From NCBI RefSeq assembly GCF_032854445.1, contig NC_088295.1:40723385-40787384 (forward strand): 64,000 bases of DNA, read 5' to 3'. The stretch's first letter is position 1; each line of letters begins with the position of its first letter. The stretch comes from Liolophura sinensis (taxonomy: Eukaryota; Mollusca; Polyplacophora; Chitonida; Chitonidae). The translations under genes were made by a program, and so were the position numbers. Of this stretch, positions 34,618 to 46,440 are shown piece after piece. The notes beneath the pieces were generated by a model. That model ran no database searches. It was not told the DNA's origin and saw only the letters and a list, made by a program, of their open reading frames with translations.

Positions 34618-35200
34618 TTTGTAAGTTTGAGTAGTGTACCGATGTTGCCTGAGTGATCCAGATGAAATAATTAGAGTAGCGTACCAAGGTTGTCCATGTG
34701 CGCCAGGCTGTAAGTTGGAGTAGCGAACCAAAGGTAGTCCGAAATGAGCCAGACTGTAAGTTGGAGTAGCGTACCAAGATATCGGAGTTAGCCATCCTGC
34801 AAGTTGAAGTAGCGTTTCAGGGTTGTCGGCGTGAGCCAGACGGTGAGTTAGAGCATGACAGCGTACCAAGGTTGTCCGATTGACCCAGACTTTAAGGTGG
34901 AGTAGAGTACCAAGGACGCCGGAGTAAGCGAGACTGTAGGTTGGAGTATTGTAGCAGGGTTGGCCCATTAAGCCAGACTGTAAGTTGCAGTACCACATTG
35001 AGTGAGCCAGTGTAAAAGTTAGGTGGCGAAGTGTGTCACACTAAGCTACTGGGGTAATGTACCTGGGTTGTTGGAGTTGGTCAAACCTTAGGTTGGATTA
35101 GAGTACTAAGATTGCCGGAGTGAATGAAACTGTAAGTTCAGAGTGTATGTTGGAGAAGTGTATTAAGGTTGTAATAGCGAGCCAGACTCTTGGCAGCTTG
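34618..35200 (+). repeat. Degenerate minisatellite, unit about 51 bp
   Basis: About ten units of the form 'gtaagttggagtagcgtacc', 'aaggttgtccgagtgagcca', 'gactgt' follow each other, with substitutions and small length changes. The long minus-strand open frame at 34501-34998 is a by-product of the repeat, not a gene. Confidence 0.88.
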
Positions 35201-37795
35201 AGTGTTTGAATAAGGATGTCAGCTAGAATATGTGTAACGATACGTGATTTAGAACTAGTAGCGATTGTAGTACTAGGCCTAATATTTAAAAAGCGATAAC
35301 GTTATTAATTGCAAAACGCAAAACTACAAATGTTACAATGCAGATGCCAACGCCAAAACCGCTTAAAAAATCTCCCCAGAAAATAAGGTACCGGTAACCT
35401 CAAAGTTTGCTTCAGTTGACGTTATTGATTCTGCATGTGGGAATCGACATAGTGGTATTCTGAACTGAAATAATTCCACATCCAACAGATATATGCAGTT
35501 AAAGGTTTACATGTATGCACCAGATAATGGGACTTGCATAAACCACTGTGCAGCCATATTCCGGACATTGATACAGTAACCACAAATGTAGCTATGAAAG
35601 GCGTAATGCCTGCCAATATTCAGGTTTATAATTATTATTTTCTTTCGTAATTTATCATGAAATCTGTGAGTCACGTTCAAATGAAGTATTAACCCCTCGG
35701 ATACAAGGTTTCGGTTTGTTTCCCATGAATGCGTAATACATTACCTGACTTCAGTCTGGGTTTCTGATACGATTACCACATCTTATGCTCCCATTTCAGT
35801 CATTTAAGAACAATTAGCATTGCTCATAACTTTCACAAACATCATAGATATATTTTAATGCGCAGTCCATCTTCCACAATTGGAGCTGACTGTAAAATGT
35901 GGAAATCACAAAAGAAAAACATTTGTAAAACGGCTAATGTGGCTAGTCTTCTTATCCCTTTAGATAAAATTGTGCCACATTACTCATAAAGTTGAAATGG
36001 ACCAATTTTATAATGATTGTTGCGCGAATCCAGTGTTTTTCGTCGCTGAAACATCGCGGCTGACAGTAGTATTGAAACGAAGAACCACTCTTCGATCACC
36101 TTGTAGCTGAGATTTTCATGAAGTTTTGAGCTGGCTCTCATGAAGAGTGGCTTAGTATTGTATTACAGCATTTAGTTATGTTTTGAAGTAGAAATGTGTT
36201 TACTGTGTATTCATATATTGTATTTGATATATTTCTGCGAAAGTTATTTTCAGAGTCTTTTGTATCAGTTCGCTAAATGTGAGCAAAAGAACAAGATGCA
36301 TTGTCAAAAGTGTCAAAAGACAGTCGGTGTGTGTGTTAGTCCAAATGGTGGTCATGTTACCTCAGCTATATATCGGCAATCTGAATGTTTGTCCCATAAT
36401 ATAATAAGATGGTTGCTATTATGTGTGTAAGTAGAATGTTGGTATTTATATATGTGTGTGGCTTTATCTATTTATTGATATCATGCCGTATAGATATCGA
36501 TGCGCGTACTGGAGTGTACACATGCTCTTGGCTTTTGGTGATATGAGACTGTGATGGTAGATACAACGAACAAACTAGTCTTCAGAGCAGGTTTTATCAT
36601 GTACACTGCAGTTTTGAAACAAGGCTGTATGTATATACGTCTGTAAATAAAGAAACCCTTAACCCAGCCCAGCCGTATGTTTTATTTCTTAAGCTTTTGT
36701 TCCTGTTTTTGTATGTCGCATATCTAAGTTCAGCGTATGTACAAGATCTATACACACATCAATATATGTACTTCACTTTGCAAACAATCGATTCTGGATA
36801 AGGTTATGAATATCTGTTTCCACCAAATGCAGTTTTATTTGAACCAAACGTTTAACGTTTATCTTTATGTAAGCACAATTTCAACGCTCTACCCAACTCC
36901 CCACGTCACTTTGGGTTTCGTGGATGTTGCTGATACTCAGCATGTTTTTTGGCCATGACTTTTCCATGTATAGATATCGTTTGTTTCACTAAACCGAAAT
37001 AAGTTAGAAGTTTTAAAAAAAGACAACAAATAATGTAACCTGAATTATTGAGGCAGAGTGGTGTAAACAGACGTAAACAGTTACAGGCATTTTTTCTGAC
37101 GCACTCCGTAACTCTGTAAATCAACTTTTAATCTGGAATTCTTGCGAGGCCACGGGATAATGTGCCGTGTTAAAACAATCGGAAACACGATGTCGTGTCA
37201 GTCATATACACAACTTAGATATGTATAAAAGGCAAAATAAACCGCGCCTGATTCGTTAAAACTGGTAAGATGACGGCGTTTTCCATTGTCTCATTGTGCG
37301 CAATTTTGCCTACTTTAAACGGCGATGTATCGCTTGTGCAACATCACAAAACCAGAAGGTTATGCTTTGTGAACTTTCTGTGAGATATTTTATCGATACA
37401 TATGAACATTTGGTCTAGTGTTGTCTTTTCGTTTAAATTATCATAGGTGGTATGACTTCTATGGATCTTAGAACATTTACTACCCACCGTCATGAGAATC
37501 AACGTCCAAGGGTTATCAGTCTGTTTAAAACTCTGTTAGCAGCCTGTTAGCACTGTTCATTGCTTCAGAGATTGATTGTAATATATTTAGGTTTATTTGG
37601 GTATAAAAGAAAAAAACCGCCTTACAAACTGTATGAATCCGAGTATAAATGCAAAAAAAACCCTGACCAATCGGATTGCGCCTTACAAACACAAATATAG
37701 GAAAATTGGAGAATCTGGGGGAAAGCAATGTAAAAGACGAGATTCAGTTTATATCATCTGCTTAAATAGTAGCAACTTACAGCACCCCTAGCACT
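35201..37795. other. Intergenic, nothing recognised
   Basis: AT-rich sequence without repeats or domains that I can name. Confidence 0.45.
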
Positions 37796-37805
37796 ATGAC
37801 TTAAT

Positions 37806-37970
37806 TGTTTATTTATTTATTTGATTGGTGTTTTACGTCGTACTCAAGAATATTTTACTTAAACGTAGGGCCGGAGAGTAAGCCACTTACCTTAACTTGG
37901 ACTTGAACTAAAATCGACCGCAGAGGCTACTGGATCATTGCGTTGCTCACTTTGGCGTAACGAGAATTAG
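37806..37970 (-). mobile_element. SINE, minus strand, central part lost
   Basis: Starts with the reversed tail (TTTATTTATTTATTTGATTGG, 'tgttttacgtcgtactcaag') and, after 'agggccggagag', continues into the reversed head ('gaccgcagaggctactggat' corresponds to 'ccaggagcctctcaccaatgcggtc'). The conserved central block between them is missing. Confidence 0.7.
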
Positions 37971-38020
37971 GTAAAAAATGCAGTGATATTAATCAGTGCA
38001 ATATGTTTGACGTTTCCGTC
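37960..38020 (+). repeat. Fragment of a dispersed non-coding repeat
   Basis: 'agaattaggtaaaaaatgca' and 'gtgatattaatcagtgcaat' match blocks of the repeats at 45538-45845 and 62195-62420. Confidence 0.55.
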
Positions 38021-38298
38021 TAGATTGAGTCTCTGCCCGGTTTCCTCCAACCATAAAGCTGGCCGCCGTCATATAAGGGAAATATATCGGGTGGGAATAA
38101 AAAAAATGGACCGTACTTTGACACTCAATATCTCCGAAACCCTCTTACGTCATCTTCTAAAAGTTTACACACTCAGAAGCTATAATGTCTTAAGTATACA
38201 GACCAAATTTCAATTTCATCCTTTAAGATTTCTGTTCATAGAACCAAAATCAAAATAAGAGTCAAAAACGCATATTCCGGACATTTCAAAATGATGTT

Positions 38299-39248
38299 CT
38301 ACCTTGTTTTATTTGAAATGTGATCAACTGGTCCTCCATCACGGTAGACGGCGCGCAAACGTTTCTTCCATGAACTGATTGAGTCCCGAATCGCCTTAAG
38401 AGTAATGTTTTTCCAGCAGTCTTTGATGCTTGCTTTTAGTTCATCCGTGCAACCCTCATAAACCTTCTCGCTCATAGAATTCCACAGAGAATAGTCGATG
38501 GGATTGCAGTCGGGGCTCTGCGGTGGCCACTCGTCATTAGTTATGAATGAAGGAGTCACTTCCTCAAGATGCTACTGTGTTGCACGGCTGGCATGGGATA
38601 GCGCGCTCTCTTGTTGGGAAGACAGAGTGATTTTCTGGGTACAACCGGCGAAAATCAGGGAGAAGGCCACAATCGAGGTTTCATGTAATTTTCGGAATTC
38701 AGTTTTAGTCCTTTCGGTATCAATAAAATGTGTGCGGGTTTTCTTAAAACACGATCGTTCTGTCTATTGCGTCCAATCTGAACTGGAAAGTCTTTTTCAT
38801 CCGTGAAGCCAATTTCTTCACCTTCTCGGCCGAAACTTATCATCAAATTATTCGCAGCACTTTTTTCTTTTCTGTCGAACCGTTTCATCCATTCTTGAAG
38901 TCCGTATTCGCTTGTACGATTTTAATCCAGTTCTTTTGTCATATTTCTCAAAGAAGTCCGAGATACTCCAAGGTTACTTGCAGTCTTGTGAGTGCCGGGA
39001 TTGTCTTCCTGAGAACACAGTGCCTCTTCCACATTCTCACTAGTTTCTTCCGACCAAACAGTTTTCAGTCGTCCACTGCCTGACTTCCTTTCTAGAGAAC
39101 CTGTCCTTTCTAACTTTCTGATCACATTGTTAACGGAACTTTTATTCCAGTTTTTCACCGGGAATTCTTTCACAATTTTTGCCCCTCTCCAACCCTTTTC
39201 GGTGAAACATGTTGCGTTCAATTCCTTGTCAGCCGCAGAGAAAACCAT
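38299..39248 (-). pseudogene. Tc1/mariner transposase pseudogene (DD37D-like)
   Basis: Read on the minus strand, three open pieces in different frames follow the transposase order. 39248-38922 is the N-terminal DNA-binding part (KGWRGAKIVKEFPVKNWNKS, then an R-rich linker and a second helix-turn-helix). 38888-38655 holds the first catalytic Asp in GFTDEKDF. 38559-38299 is the C-terminal part with WPPQSPDCNPIDYSLW, which carries the third catalytic residue. The second catalytic motif, expected as QQD, reads QQE at about 38615, and a stop codon follows within the same helix. Counting that stop as a codon gives 37 residues between the second and third acidic positions, as in the maT-like DD37D group. 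Frame breaks and the altered residue show that it cannot encode an active enzyme. Confidence 0.85.
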
Positions 39249-39441
39249 CTTGATTCAGCAAAACGTATGCCTATCTGGCAGAAGGGTTTCTCTGTCACTA
39301 GAGCCAGACATTTTTTCCAGACGACACCTGGAAGTGATGCAATGTGGGTCACCGCAACCTGCGTTTTGAGGCTATGTTTTCATTTTAACCCTGTGCACAG
39401 ACTACTCAAGCTATGACCTTGAAAATTGGTCAGTATATTAA

Positions 39442-39968
39442 AGGAGAAGAAAACTTAAAAACATGACACTGTAGGCTGAAAAGGGCACATATTTTTCTAT
39501 CTGGTGGTGCCTGCTGCATAATTTTGCGATTTTTCCTCGCCCTACAGGTAAAGTCTGAAAACGGCAAAGCTGGCATAAATCGCTGAGTCCATCGCGTCCT
39601 CCATCTTTAACACCCTGTAATTTATGCTGGGGGTGTGTTGCCTCTCAGCCAATGAGAGTCGTAAGGACTGCCGGCTTGTTCGTGTAAACTGTACGTCCAA
39701 CATTCCGGTTTCCGATCGTCAAGGGGAAAACGAACTGTACTGTTCGTTACCTTCTAGGGGGTTTCCGACGGCAATTCTCCTCCTAACACAGAAGACTTCA
39801 GGAGTAGTTCTCAGGCAAAATGGAGTCGCCCGCAGCTGATTTTGTCGCTGACTTTATTTTTTGATTATCAACTTGAGGTAGATATTAGAATTTTTTATAG
39901 CATGCACCTGCGAGGAAAAGCATACTCTTTTCAATGGTATTTGATTGATATTTAAATTTTCTTCTCCT
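39442..39968. mobile_element. MITE flanked by TTAA, inside the mariner element
   Basis: A 527-bp non-coding insert with inverted ends (left aggagaagaaaactt, right reversed aggagaagaaaattt) flanked by TTAA at 39438-39441 and 39969-39972. TTAA is the target of piggyBac-type elements, but the ends are not the classic piggyBac ends. The interior is less AT-rich than its surroundings. A related copy lies at 59445-60015. Confidence 0.7.
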
Positions 39969-40127
39969 TTAACAAAATCATGCCATTTGAATGTCTAAAG
40001 TTTTAAAAAGTTTGAACAAAGGATAATGGAGCAATGCAGCATCCAAGTACCGACCATTTTTTTATGCCCACCCGATATAAGGAGTACAGCGTAAAACACC
40101 AATCAAATATATCGGTCAAATAAATAA

Positions 40128-41637
40128 ATATATGGCCAATCACGGCTCACCATAGAGAATCATATGGAGACACATGGTTAGAACCATTGAGTTGTCCCAT
40201 ATAAGGAAGCACTGGATATCGAAACTGAGCATGATGGGGACCTGTCACCGGTCAACAACGACGACAGGCTAAATGAACAGTGTTTTAGATCCAGGTCTGG
40301 GGTTACACACTAATACCCTGTTGTAATACAGCAGTCGTTGTTATCCTAGTAAGCGAATCAACACCAATTTAAATATTTCCAGGACATCGGTCATTGTATG
40401 TTAAGATCCAAGAACTTTTTATTCGGAAAGAATGTCAGAGTCCTTTTCAAATCTTCTTGGTTTCCTGAAGATGTTTGAACAAACGCTCAGTTATATTAAC
40501 ATATTTTCAAATGAACGCTGGAGACCTGTGTAATGAATGGACTGTTTATTTTAATCTTTCCTTTCCAGTTTTGTTCAGATTTTTTTTCTTTTTCGAAACC
40601 GGCGTTCAAGGCTATTAAATCCAATTTGATTCATGGCGTTGGAATAAATGTGAGTCTCAAAGAAACATATAAAGATACATGTATATTATACAATATATAC
40701 GATATATACGTCAGATGAACCTGGGCCTACTCTCAAAAATGGCTGATTAATTTATGGATCGATTGACCTCGGTTTTACTTGCCCTTCAGCATTGTATTAA
40801 AACGCAGGTAACGTTGTACATGTTGAATTCACCTTATAAGCTAAGTTTAGACAAGTTTCCTCGAACTCAGAATAAAGAAGAAGAAAAACACTTTTACAGA
40901 TTTGTTAGTTTTGATAGGGTTAATAGCTTTAATGCTTTCACGAAAGACATTCTCGAGTTTCCCGCTGAAGAAACTTCAGTTATGGATTATAGATATATAG
41001 ACGTCCATAATATAGCCGGCTATTCTTCATTCTCCTCTAACGTAAATCATGAATTCAATTATTCATTAACCGACTGCACTGAACTGTGTATTAGACATAT
41101 ATAACTGTCGGTGGATATCTTTGATATGTCGTGATGTGTCCTGCTGCTGGTAAGTTTACTGCACACATGTTTGCAATAATAGTGTAATGGCTCAGGACTT
41201 CTTATATGCCAGAACAAATTATAGTCACTGCATGCGTTTGCTTTAATTGCTGCGTAAGGCTAGGCAGACTGTCTTCACGAACCGTTTTATTGTTCAAACC
41301 CATCTTTTTATGTGCACAGAATATCAGTTGTATCGTTTTCGAAACTAATGGGTGGTTAAAAAAATCATTATAGTTACAGAAATGCGAAACATTTCCAGCC
41401 TTAGTGCAGAATTTATTACAGATAGGATGATACTTGTTTTTGTTATATTTTGTGTAAAAATGAATAGTAAAATAAGCTAAGTTATTGTAACACACACGAT
41501 TCGTCCATCAGGGAGAAATGATGTTTTAACTCCTAAGCCTCAATGATTGGTCGTTTTCTGTGCAGTGAATGGGGAATAATGACCGAAACATTTTACTCTT
41601 AAAATGCCGTCTCTTGATAATCACCTTATTTTGTGCA
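40128..41637. other. Intergenic, nothing firm
   Basis: Contains a 116-codon ATG-initiated open frame at 40754-41104 (+) that I do not recognise. It has no splice or regulatory context. Confidence 0.4.
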
Positions 41638-41808
41638 GTGGCTTCCTCTCCGACCGTATGTGGAAAGTCTGTCCGCAAACCTGCGGATGGTCGTGTGTTT
41701 CCCCCGGGCTCTGCCCGGTTTCCTCCCACCATAGTGGCTGGCCGCCGTCGTATAAGTGAAATATTCTTGAGTACAACGTAAAACACCAATCAAATAGATA
41801 AAATAAAT
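41638..41808 (+). mobile_element. 5'-truncated SINE
   Basis: Begins at 'ggcttcctctccgaccgtat', has the central 'gctctgcccggtttcctccc' block, and ends with 'gagtacaacgtaaaacacca' plus ATCAAATAGATAAAATAAAT. Confidence 0.9.
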
Positions 41809-43419
41809 ATATATTCTGTGCACAATGCAGCAGTAATTACATTATTTGCAGTCATTACTCTGTTAATGCCATGAATCTACAAATCCATGAATCTACAAAT
41901 AGCAATCACCTTAAATTGAATAGAATGCGCCAAACTATAGCCGTATCTAACTATAATGGCAGTAGTTCCACAACAGAAAATTCATGCATTTACATATGCT
42001 GTTAAAAAAGGAGTACAAAATACCATGAGTACACCTGCAAACAAAAAGCCTAGGCTGTATCATATACAAACTACTAATAACCAGTGGATAAGACAAGAAA
42101 GCATTCAAGATGTATGCCTTATAGGTCTTTCTGAAACCCCAGCCGAAGAAGGGATTTGAAATTGAGCTATGTATATAATATGCGTTTTTCATGGTACAAA
42201 CGCATAATGCGTATAAACTTGATGACCTTATCTTCAATTGCTTACATGATGTGGAAAACACAACTGATTATAAAATAAAATACCTGGCCCCAGGGTTAAA
42301 AAGCTATCTCAGTTTCAGACAGCTTTTACTGCGCTAAAATGGGGTCTTATACCCTGGAGTTTTTGATGATCACATCAGTTTACTGATAGGACCAAGTCAA
42401 TATTAACTCGAAAATTGAATATTTAAACTGCAATGGCATGCTGTTCTGTATTAAGGTGTATCTATATTGATGATCAAAAATATTCCAATCGCTTTCAGAA
42501 ATAAAACATAATATGATATATGCTATAAAAACTCCAGTCATACTTATGATTTTCATAGCACAATAGGTGTGTTATTTATATCATCGGATCTTTTTGGTTT
42601 CAATAAATTCAGCAGTATCTATTCTGCAAATGTTTATATCCATTTTCCACCCTGTCCGCTGCTTGACCTGAATAAAAGGTGTCCCGAACGCCAGCAAAGT
42701 ACGGCGTCATACGGTCCTCTTATGGTAGAGATGCGTTTATCGAAGATCCCAGATGATAATAAGTAGACCAAACATCACTTTCAAAATTATACAACCGTTT
42801 CAAAATTTAACACTTCAATATTTTATGTAATTTATGATCCGAGTTAAAAATCTGTTAGATTTGTCGTAGTACATTACGCCCCACGTTTTCCCAGTTCTTT
42901 TAATTAGTGTTTTTTTTTTAATTTTGACTAGTCAAAACGAGCTTTGAGAAATCGGCCTCATGATCCTAGCCCTCATCTTAAATATGATAATGAGCTATAG
43001 ATATGACCTGTGGTATACTGGAGCTGAGATGATTTTGACACTGACATGTAGTTGTGAAACACGTCACATACAAAAAAATACTGGTGTTGAAATCTAAGAC
43101 AACAGCGTGTATTCTGTCATTCAATATAGAAAACAAAAAGGTGTGTTAAATAAACGTGAAGTGAACATATTTTGAGTTACAAAATAATAAAACAAAAGCA
43201 AGACTTTGTGTTAATTCAACACAATATAGAGTTATTCAAATATGGCACAAGATTTTTGTTGGAAAGAACGCAAACAACACAAGTGTTTTTTTGTGTGTAC
43301 CGAAATCGACATCGTCACCGTCATTTCGACGCGACATTTTTTTGCTGGAAACCAGACAGAAATAGGAACACTCATCGCCTCTCGCCACTGATAGGAATAC
43401 CAACGTCTGCCGACATTTT
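41809..43419. other. Intergenic, nothing recognised
   Basis: AT-rich sequence with no repeat or gene that I can name. Confidence 0.45.
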
Positions 43420-43475
43420 GCTGCGAGATTATACTGGAGGAAAACAGACAGAACCCGGTGAAACCATCGAATATC
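43420..43475 (-). mobile_element. Possible SINE central fragment, minus strand
   Basis: 'ggaggaaaacagacagaacc' followed by 'cggtgaaacc' resembles the reversed central block (ggaggaaaccgggcagagcc cgggggaaacc). Confidence 0.35.
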
Positions 43476-44934
43476 GTCATGTGTATATGAATTCCAACGT
43501 TGACAAATCAACATTGACATGATCTACTTATAACAAAACAAAGCAGGGCTGGACAAAATTAAGCTGAGTGATGGTAGACTGTTATTGTACTATTGTGAAC
43601 AGGTTCACCTCGTGTAATAATCGCACTTTACACAAACCCAAGCAAATGCAGACCTCAACCGGAATACATCTGATGCAGTGTGTTAGTCAGACACGGAGAG
43701 GCCATTTTCTTCACAACACGGAAATACTTCACCACATGATCTTAACACCGCCGGGGCTATCAAGCTACGTGGTAATGTTTCGCTTGTTTAGTTTCCTTAA
43801 TTTAGGGCTCTCTCACAGACGGAAAGTAGGCTACATTAAGCCCAGTAAGACACGTTTTAAAGGATGTGATTCATTGCTAACAGACCTTAAAGACAGACCA
43901 AACTCAATTGAATCTGACCAGAGAGGCAATGTGCTTGTTCGGAGTTCGGAGAATTGTTTCCGAATCAGGGAGAGGATAACAATGCCGTGATTAAAAGCTT
44001 CAGACAGTATAATGACGTCTGCGTGCCACAGTACAGTTGTGAACATTGTCCATAGGCACGTGGCAATGGATGAATCCCTCTGTATGAGAGCTGAGTTAGA
44101 CCTATATTCAAAGTGATTCAGTGTAATCGGCCCTTTATTTCAGTGCCAACTAAAAGATTTCGTGCGCGGGAGACGGTGCGGATTTTTAGACGAACTGTAT
44201 GGTCAAAGGGAAAAGCACAACATCAACGACGTATACGTGCCTCCAGACAAACCATCAAACGTATCAACCTGATTCTTGCCCAGTTTATTTTTCACAGTAT
44301 TTTTCAAATGCACTTAAGTTAGGTGTTAGCGTTTTGACAAAGGTTTTCAAGTTATCCTAACTATACAAGGCTCTTTAAAAATGTAATCTTTAATATTCCT
44401 GAATATCGTTTAGGAAGATTTATATATTTTTGTTATGTGCGTATGTACGTATGTACGTATGTATGTATGTTATGTTCACTTTGGTTGACAGAGTTAGGGA
44501 ATAACGTTTTTACAAAAATATCCGTCGAAACAGGCATTCGTATACTAGCCGTCCACCAATAAGGACGTTCCAGGTCAATAATCACATGGCCAATTCTCCA
44601 AAACCACGTACAACACAAGCGACCAAAAAACTAAGAAAGTACGCAAAGTACGAAAACAGGACGGAATCATGCAAAGAGAAGCGGTCAAGAGTTTTCATGT
44701 TAGAAAGACGCAAGGTATGTTCTAGGCGACTGAGTGAAAAAAATCAGTATTCAAATCGTGTACCATGCTAGAATATCAGTTGTCGATAACAAAATATGTA
44801 TCTCAGTTGCACTTTGTTTGTAACTGTTCAAATATCCAACGTGGTAATCTAATTTAACGCGATAAAAATACTGCCACTAGCCCCCAATTACGCGGAATTA
44901 AACACAATCATGAAGCATATTTACTTACAAGAGA
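43476..44934. other. Intergenic, nothing firm
   Basis: A 140-codon frame lies at 43568-43990 (+) and an overlapping one at 43831-44046 (-). Neither is recognised. A GTAT/GTAC simple repeat lies at about 44440-44470. Confidence 0.4.
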
Positions 44935-45330
44935 ATTATACTCACTGCAAAACTTAAGGTGAAGGCGTTTGATGAACAGCCTTGACACACTAGCTTTTGC
45001 AGTAGTAACTTATGGCGCTGATTTAGATCGTCACACAACGCACAGGGTCTAACAAAGTGAGATATGTACACGCCGTATGCGGGACCCCCCGGAATATTGC
45101 TGTCCAATTGAGGGAAATTTCCATGGTCAAAATTGAAATCATCCTTCTTGTCGTAAAGTCGTAAAGAGGAGGCCGTTTTGGTCTTTGTACAAATATAGGT
45201 CCCGATAAGGTGTACCATCTGGAGAGTCTGTGGTTTCCTTTAAATCCAGCGAATGTGGGTAAATATCTTTCACAGCCTTTGCTATATATGGATTCAGTAA
45301 ACCGTTTTTGAATGACAAAGATCGGCCCTT
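44935..45330 (-). pseudogene. Retroelement reverse-transcriptase relic
   Basis: On the minus strand two frames give the downstream part of a retroelement RT protein of a kind common in mollusc and cnidarian genomes. The first (45330 to about 45160) reads ...YIAKAVKDIYPHSLDLKETT DSPDGTPYRDLYLYKD...; the second (about 45165 to 44935) reads RLYDKKDDFNFDHGNFPQLD, SNIPGGPAYGVYISHFVR and RHKLLLQKLVCQG. The frames are offset by an exact 8-bp duplication (tcgtaaag twice at 45151-45166). A short deletion after YISHFVR also seems likely. The element class is not certain from this fragment. Confidence 0.75.
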
Positions 45331-45537
45331 GTGAGGATTACTCCTTTTATAGTTTCTGCAAATAGTTGTATTCATATGAGTACAGGGATAGGTCGGAGAA
45401 ACGGGGGGGGGGGGGCACAATTTGTACCCATCGGAATACCTATACACTGTTGATACATGGTTTCCCCGAATTTCACACAGATGTTATTAATGAGAAATTC
45501 AAAGAAATTACAAATTAATTTATATAATTTATTTAAA

Positions 45538-45845
45538 AGACGTACAGCCTAGAGAGTAAGACCAGAGCATCGACGATAGTGCGATAGCTGGCAAATGGTC
45601 ACAGGCAATCGGTGAAATCCGGTCTCTTTGTCAGCTTACCTCAGTCAGGGTTTTATTCTAACTGTTCATTTAAATGCATAAATTGTAGCAATTTACATGC
45701 CTCCTAGAAGATTGGCTTAAGCAGAATTAGGTTTAAAAAGGTATGAAGTGATGTTAATTGTAAATTATTAGTCGTTGCTTGCCTAGAATTACTCAAAATG
45801 CTGTGTTGTCATCACATTTAACATACAATCACATTAAAAAAAAAG
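45538..45845 (+). repeat. Dispersed non-coding repeat, copy 1
   Basis: Starts 'gacgtacagcctagagagta', continues with 'ctggcaaatggtcac' and 'cctcagtcagggttttattc', then 'agcagaattaggtttaaaaa' and 'gaattactcaaaatgctgtg'. All blocks recur in the same order at 62195-62420, and the first part recurs at 45898-46040. Confidence 0.75.
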
Positions 45846-45897
45846 GGGCCAGGGAATGCTTATAGTCCACGAGCAGAATTCTGGTTTATGCAGGAAT

Positions 45898-46040
45898 ACC
45901 AGACGTACAGCATAGAGAGTACGACCAGAGCAACGACGACAGTGTGACAACTGGCAAATGGTCGCATGCAACCGGTGAAATACGGTCTCATGTCAATTTA
46001 CCTCAGTCAGGGTTTTATTCTAAATGTTCATGTATATGTA
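45898..46040 (+). repeat. Dispersed non-coding repeat, partial copy 2
   Basis: Repeats the first about 140 bp of copy 1 (gacgtacagcatagagagta to 'gttttattctaaatgttcat') about 360 bp downstream, with roughly one change in eight. Confidence 0.75.
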
Positions 46041-46129
46041 TCAACGCTTACAAGTTATTCAAACTTGACAAAGTTCTTAAAAAATGAAATCTTTATCATT
46101 TCTGAATATCGTATGTATACATGCATCTT

Positions 46130-46440
46130 TGGGTTATATGACCATGAGGAGTCATTCAATGAGTACAAAAATATACTGTGTCTTCGAGTCCATGCAACCA
46201 ACGTGCTGCCGCCAGTGGGGTGTCATGTCTAGTGTCTTCGGCGTGATACTCCACTGTCACATTACTGACACCAAGTCAATCAGTCCTGCTTTCTTGCTCT
46301 AAACTCTAAGCTCTGAGCGCTAAGCGAGGCAGCAACAAGTACCATTTTTAAAGTCTTTGGTATGACCCGACCCGGGTTTGTTCCCAGATCTCTTGATTTG
46401 GAAGCGGACACTCTAACCGCTCTGACGATCGTTCATGCTT
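46130..46440 (-). mobile_element. tRNA-derived SINE, minus strand
   Basis: At the right end the minus strand reads a tRNA-like head: A-box-like 'cagagcggttagagtg', 'tccgcttccaaatcaagag' and a B-box-like 'gggaacaaaccc'. The body shares ordered blocks with 1-230. Confidence 0.55.

Larger units (their letters stand above)
38087..40075 (-). mobile_element. Tc1/mariner-type DNA transposon, complete but decayed
   Basis: A 1,989-bp element bounded by terminal inverted repeats of about 31 bp (left tcgggtgggaataaaaaaaa..., right reversed tcgggtgggcataaaaaaat...), which differ by a few bases. TA dinucleotides flank it at 38085-38086 and 40076-40077, the target duplication expected for this superfamily. 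A broken transposase lies on the minus strand at 38299-39248. A MITE (39442-39968) is inserted between the transposase start and the right end. Confidence 0.9.
38025..40127 (+). mobile_element. SINE 3' end split by a Tc1/mariner element
   Basis: 38025-38086 reads the central and start-of-tail part (ctgcccggtttcctccaacc, 'ggccgccgtcatataaggga'), and 40078-40127 reads the rest of the tail (gagtacagcgtaaaacacca, then ATCAAATATAT). Removing the element at 38087-40075 and one TA restores a continuous SINE tail. Confidence 0.85.

Noticed and set aside
34501-34998. 165-codon minus-strand frame
   Set aside because: It runs through a tandem repeat, so the open frame and its internal repetition follow from the repeat unit.
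36194-36430. Cysteine-rich small protein gene (CEQKNKMHCQKCQKTVGVC)
   Set aside because: The cysteine spacing does not match a known finger; there is no start context, and the rest of the frame is unlike a secreted peptide or zinc protein.
40754-41104. 116-codon ATG-initiated frame as a small gene
   Set aside because: Not recognised, AT-rich, no splice sites or neighbouring signals. A frame of this length is not surprising in a 64-kb window.
43568-43990. 140-codon frame as a gene
   Set aside because: Low-complexity composition, no domain, and an overlapping frame on the other strand; no supporting signal.
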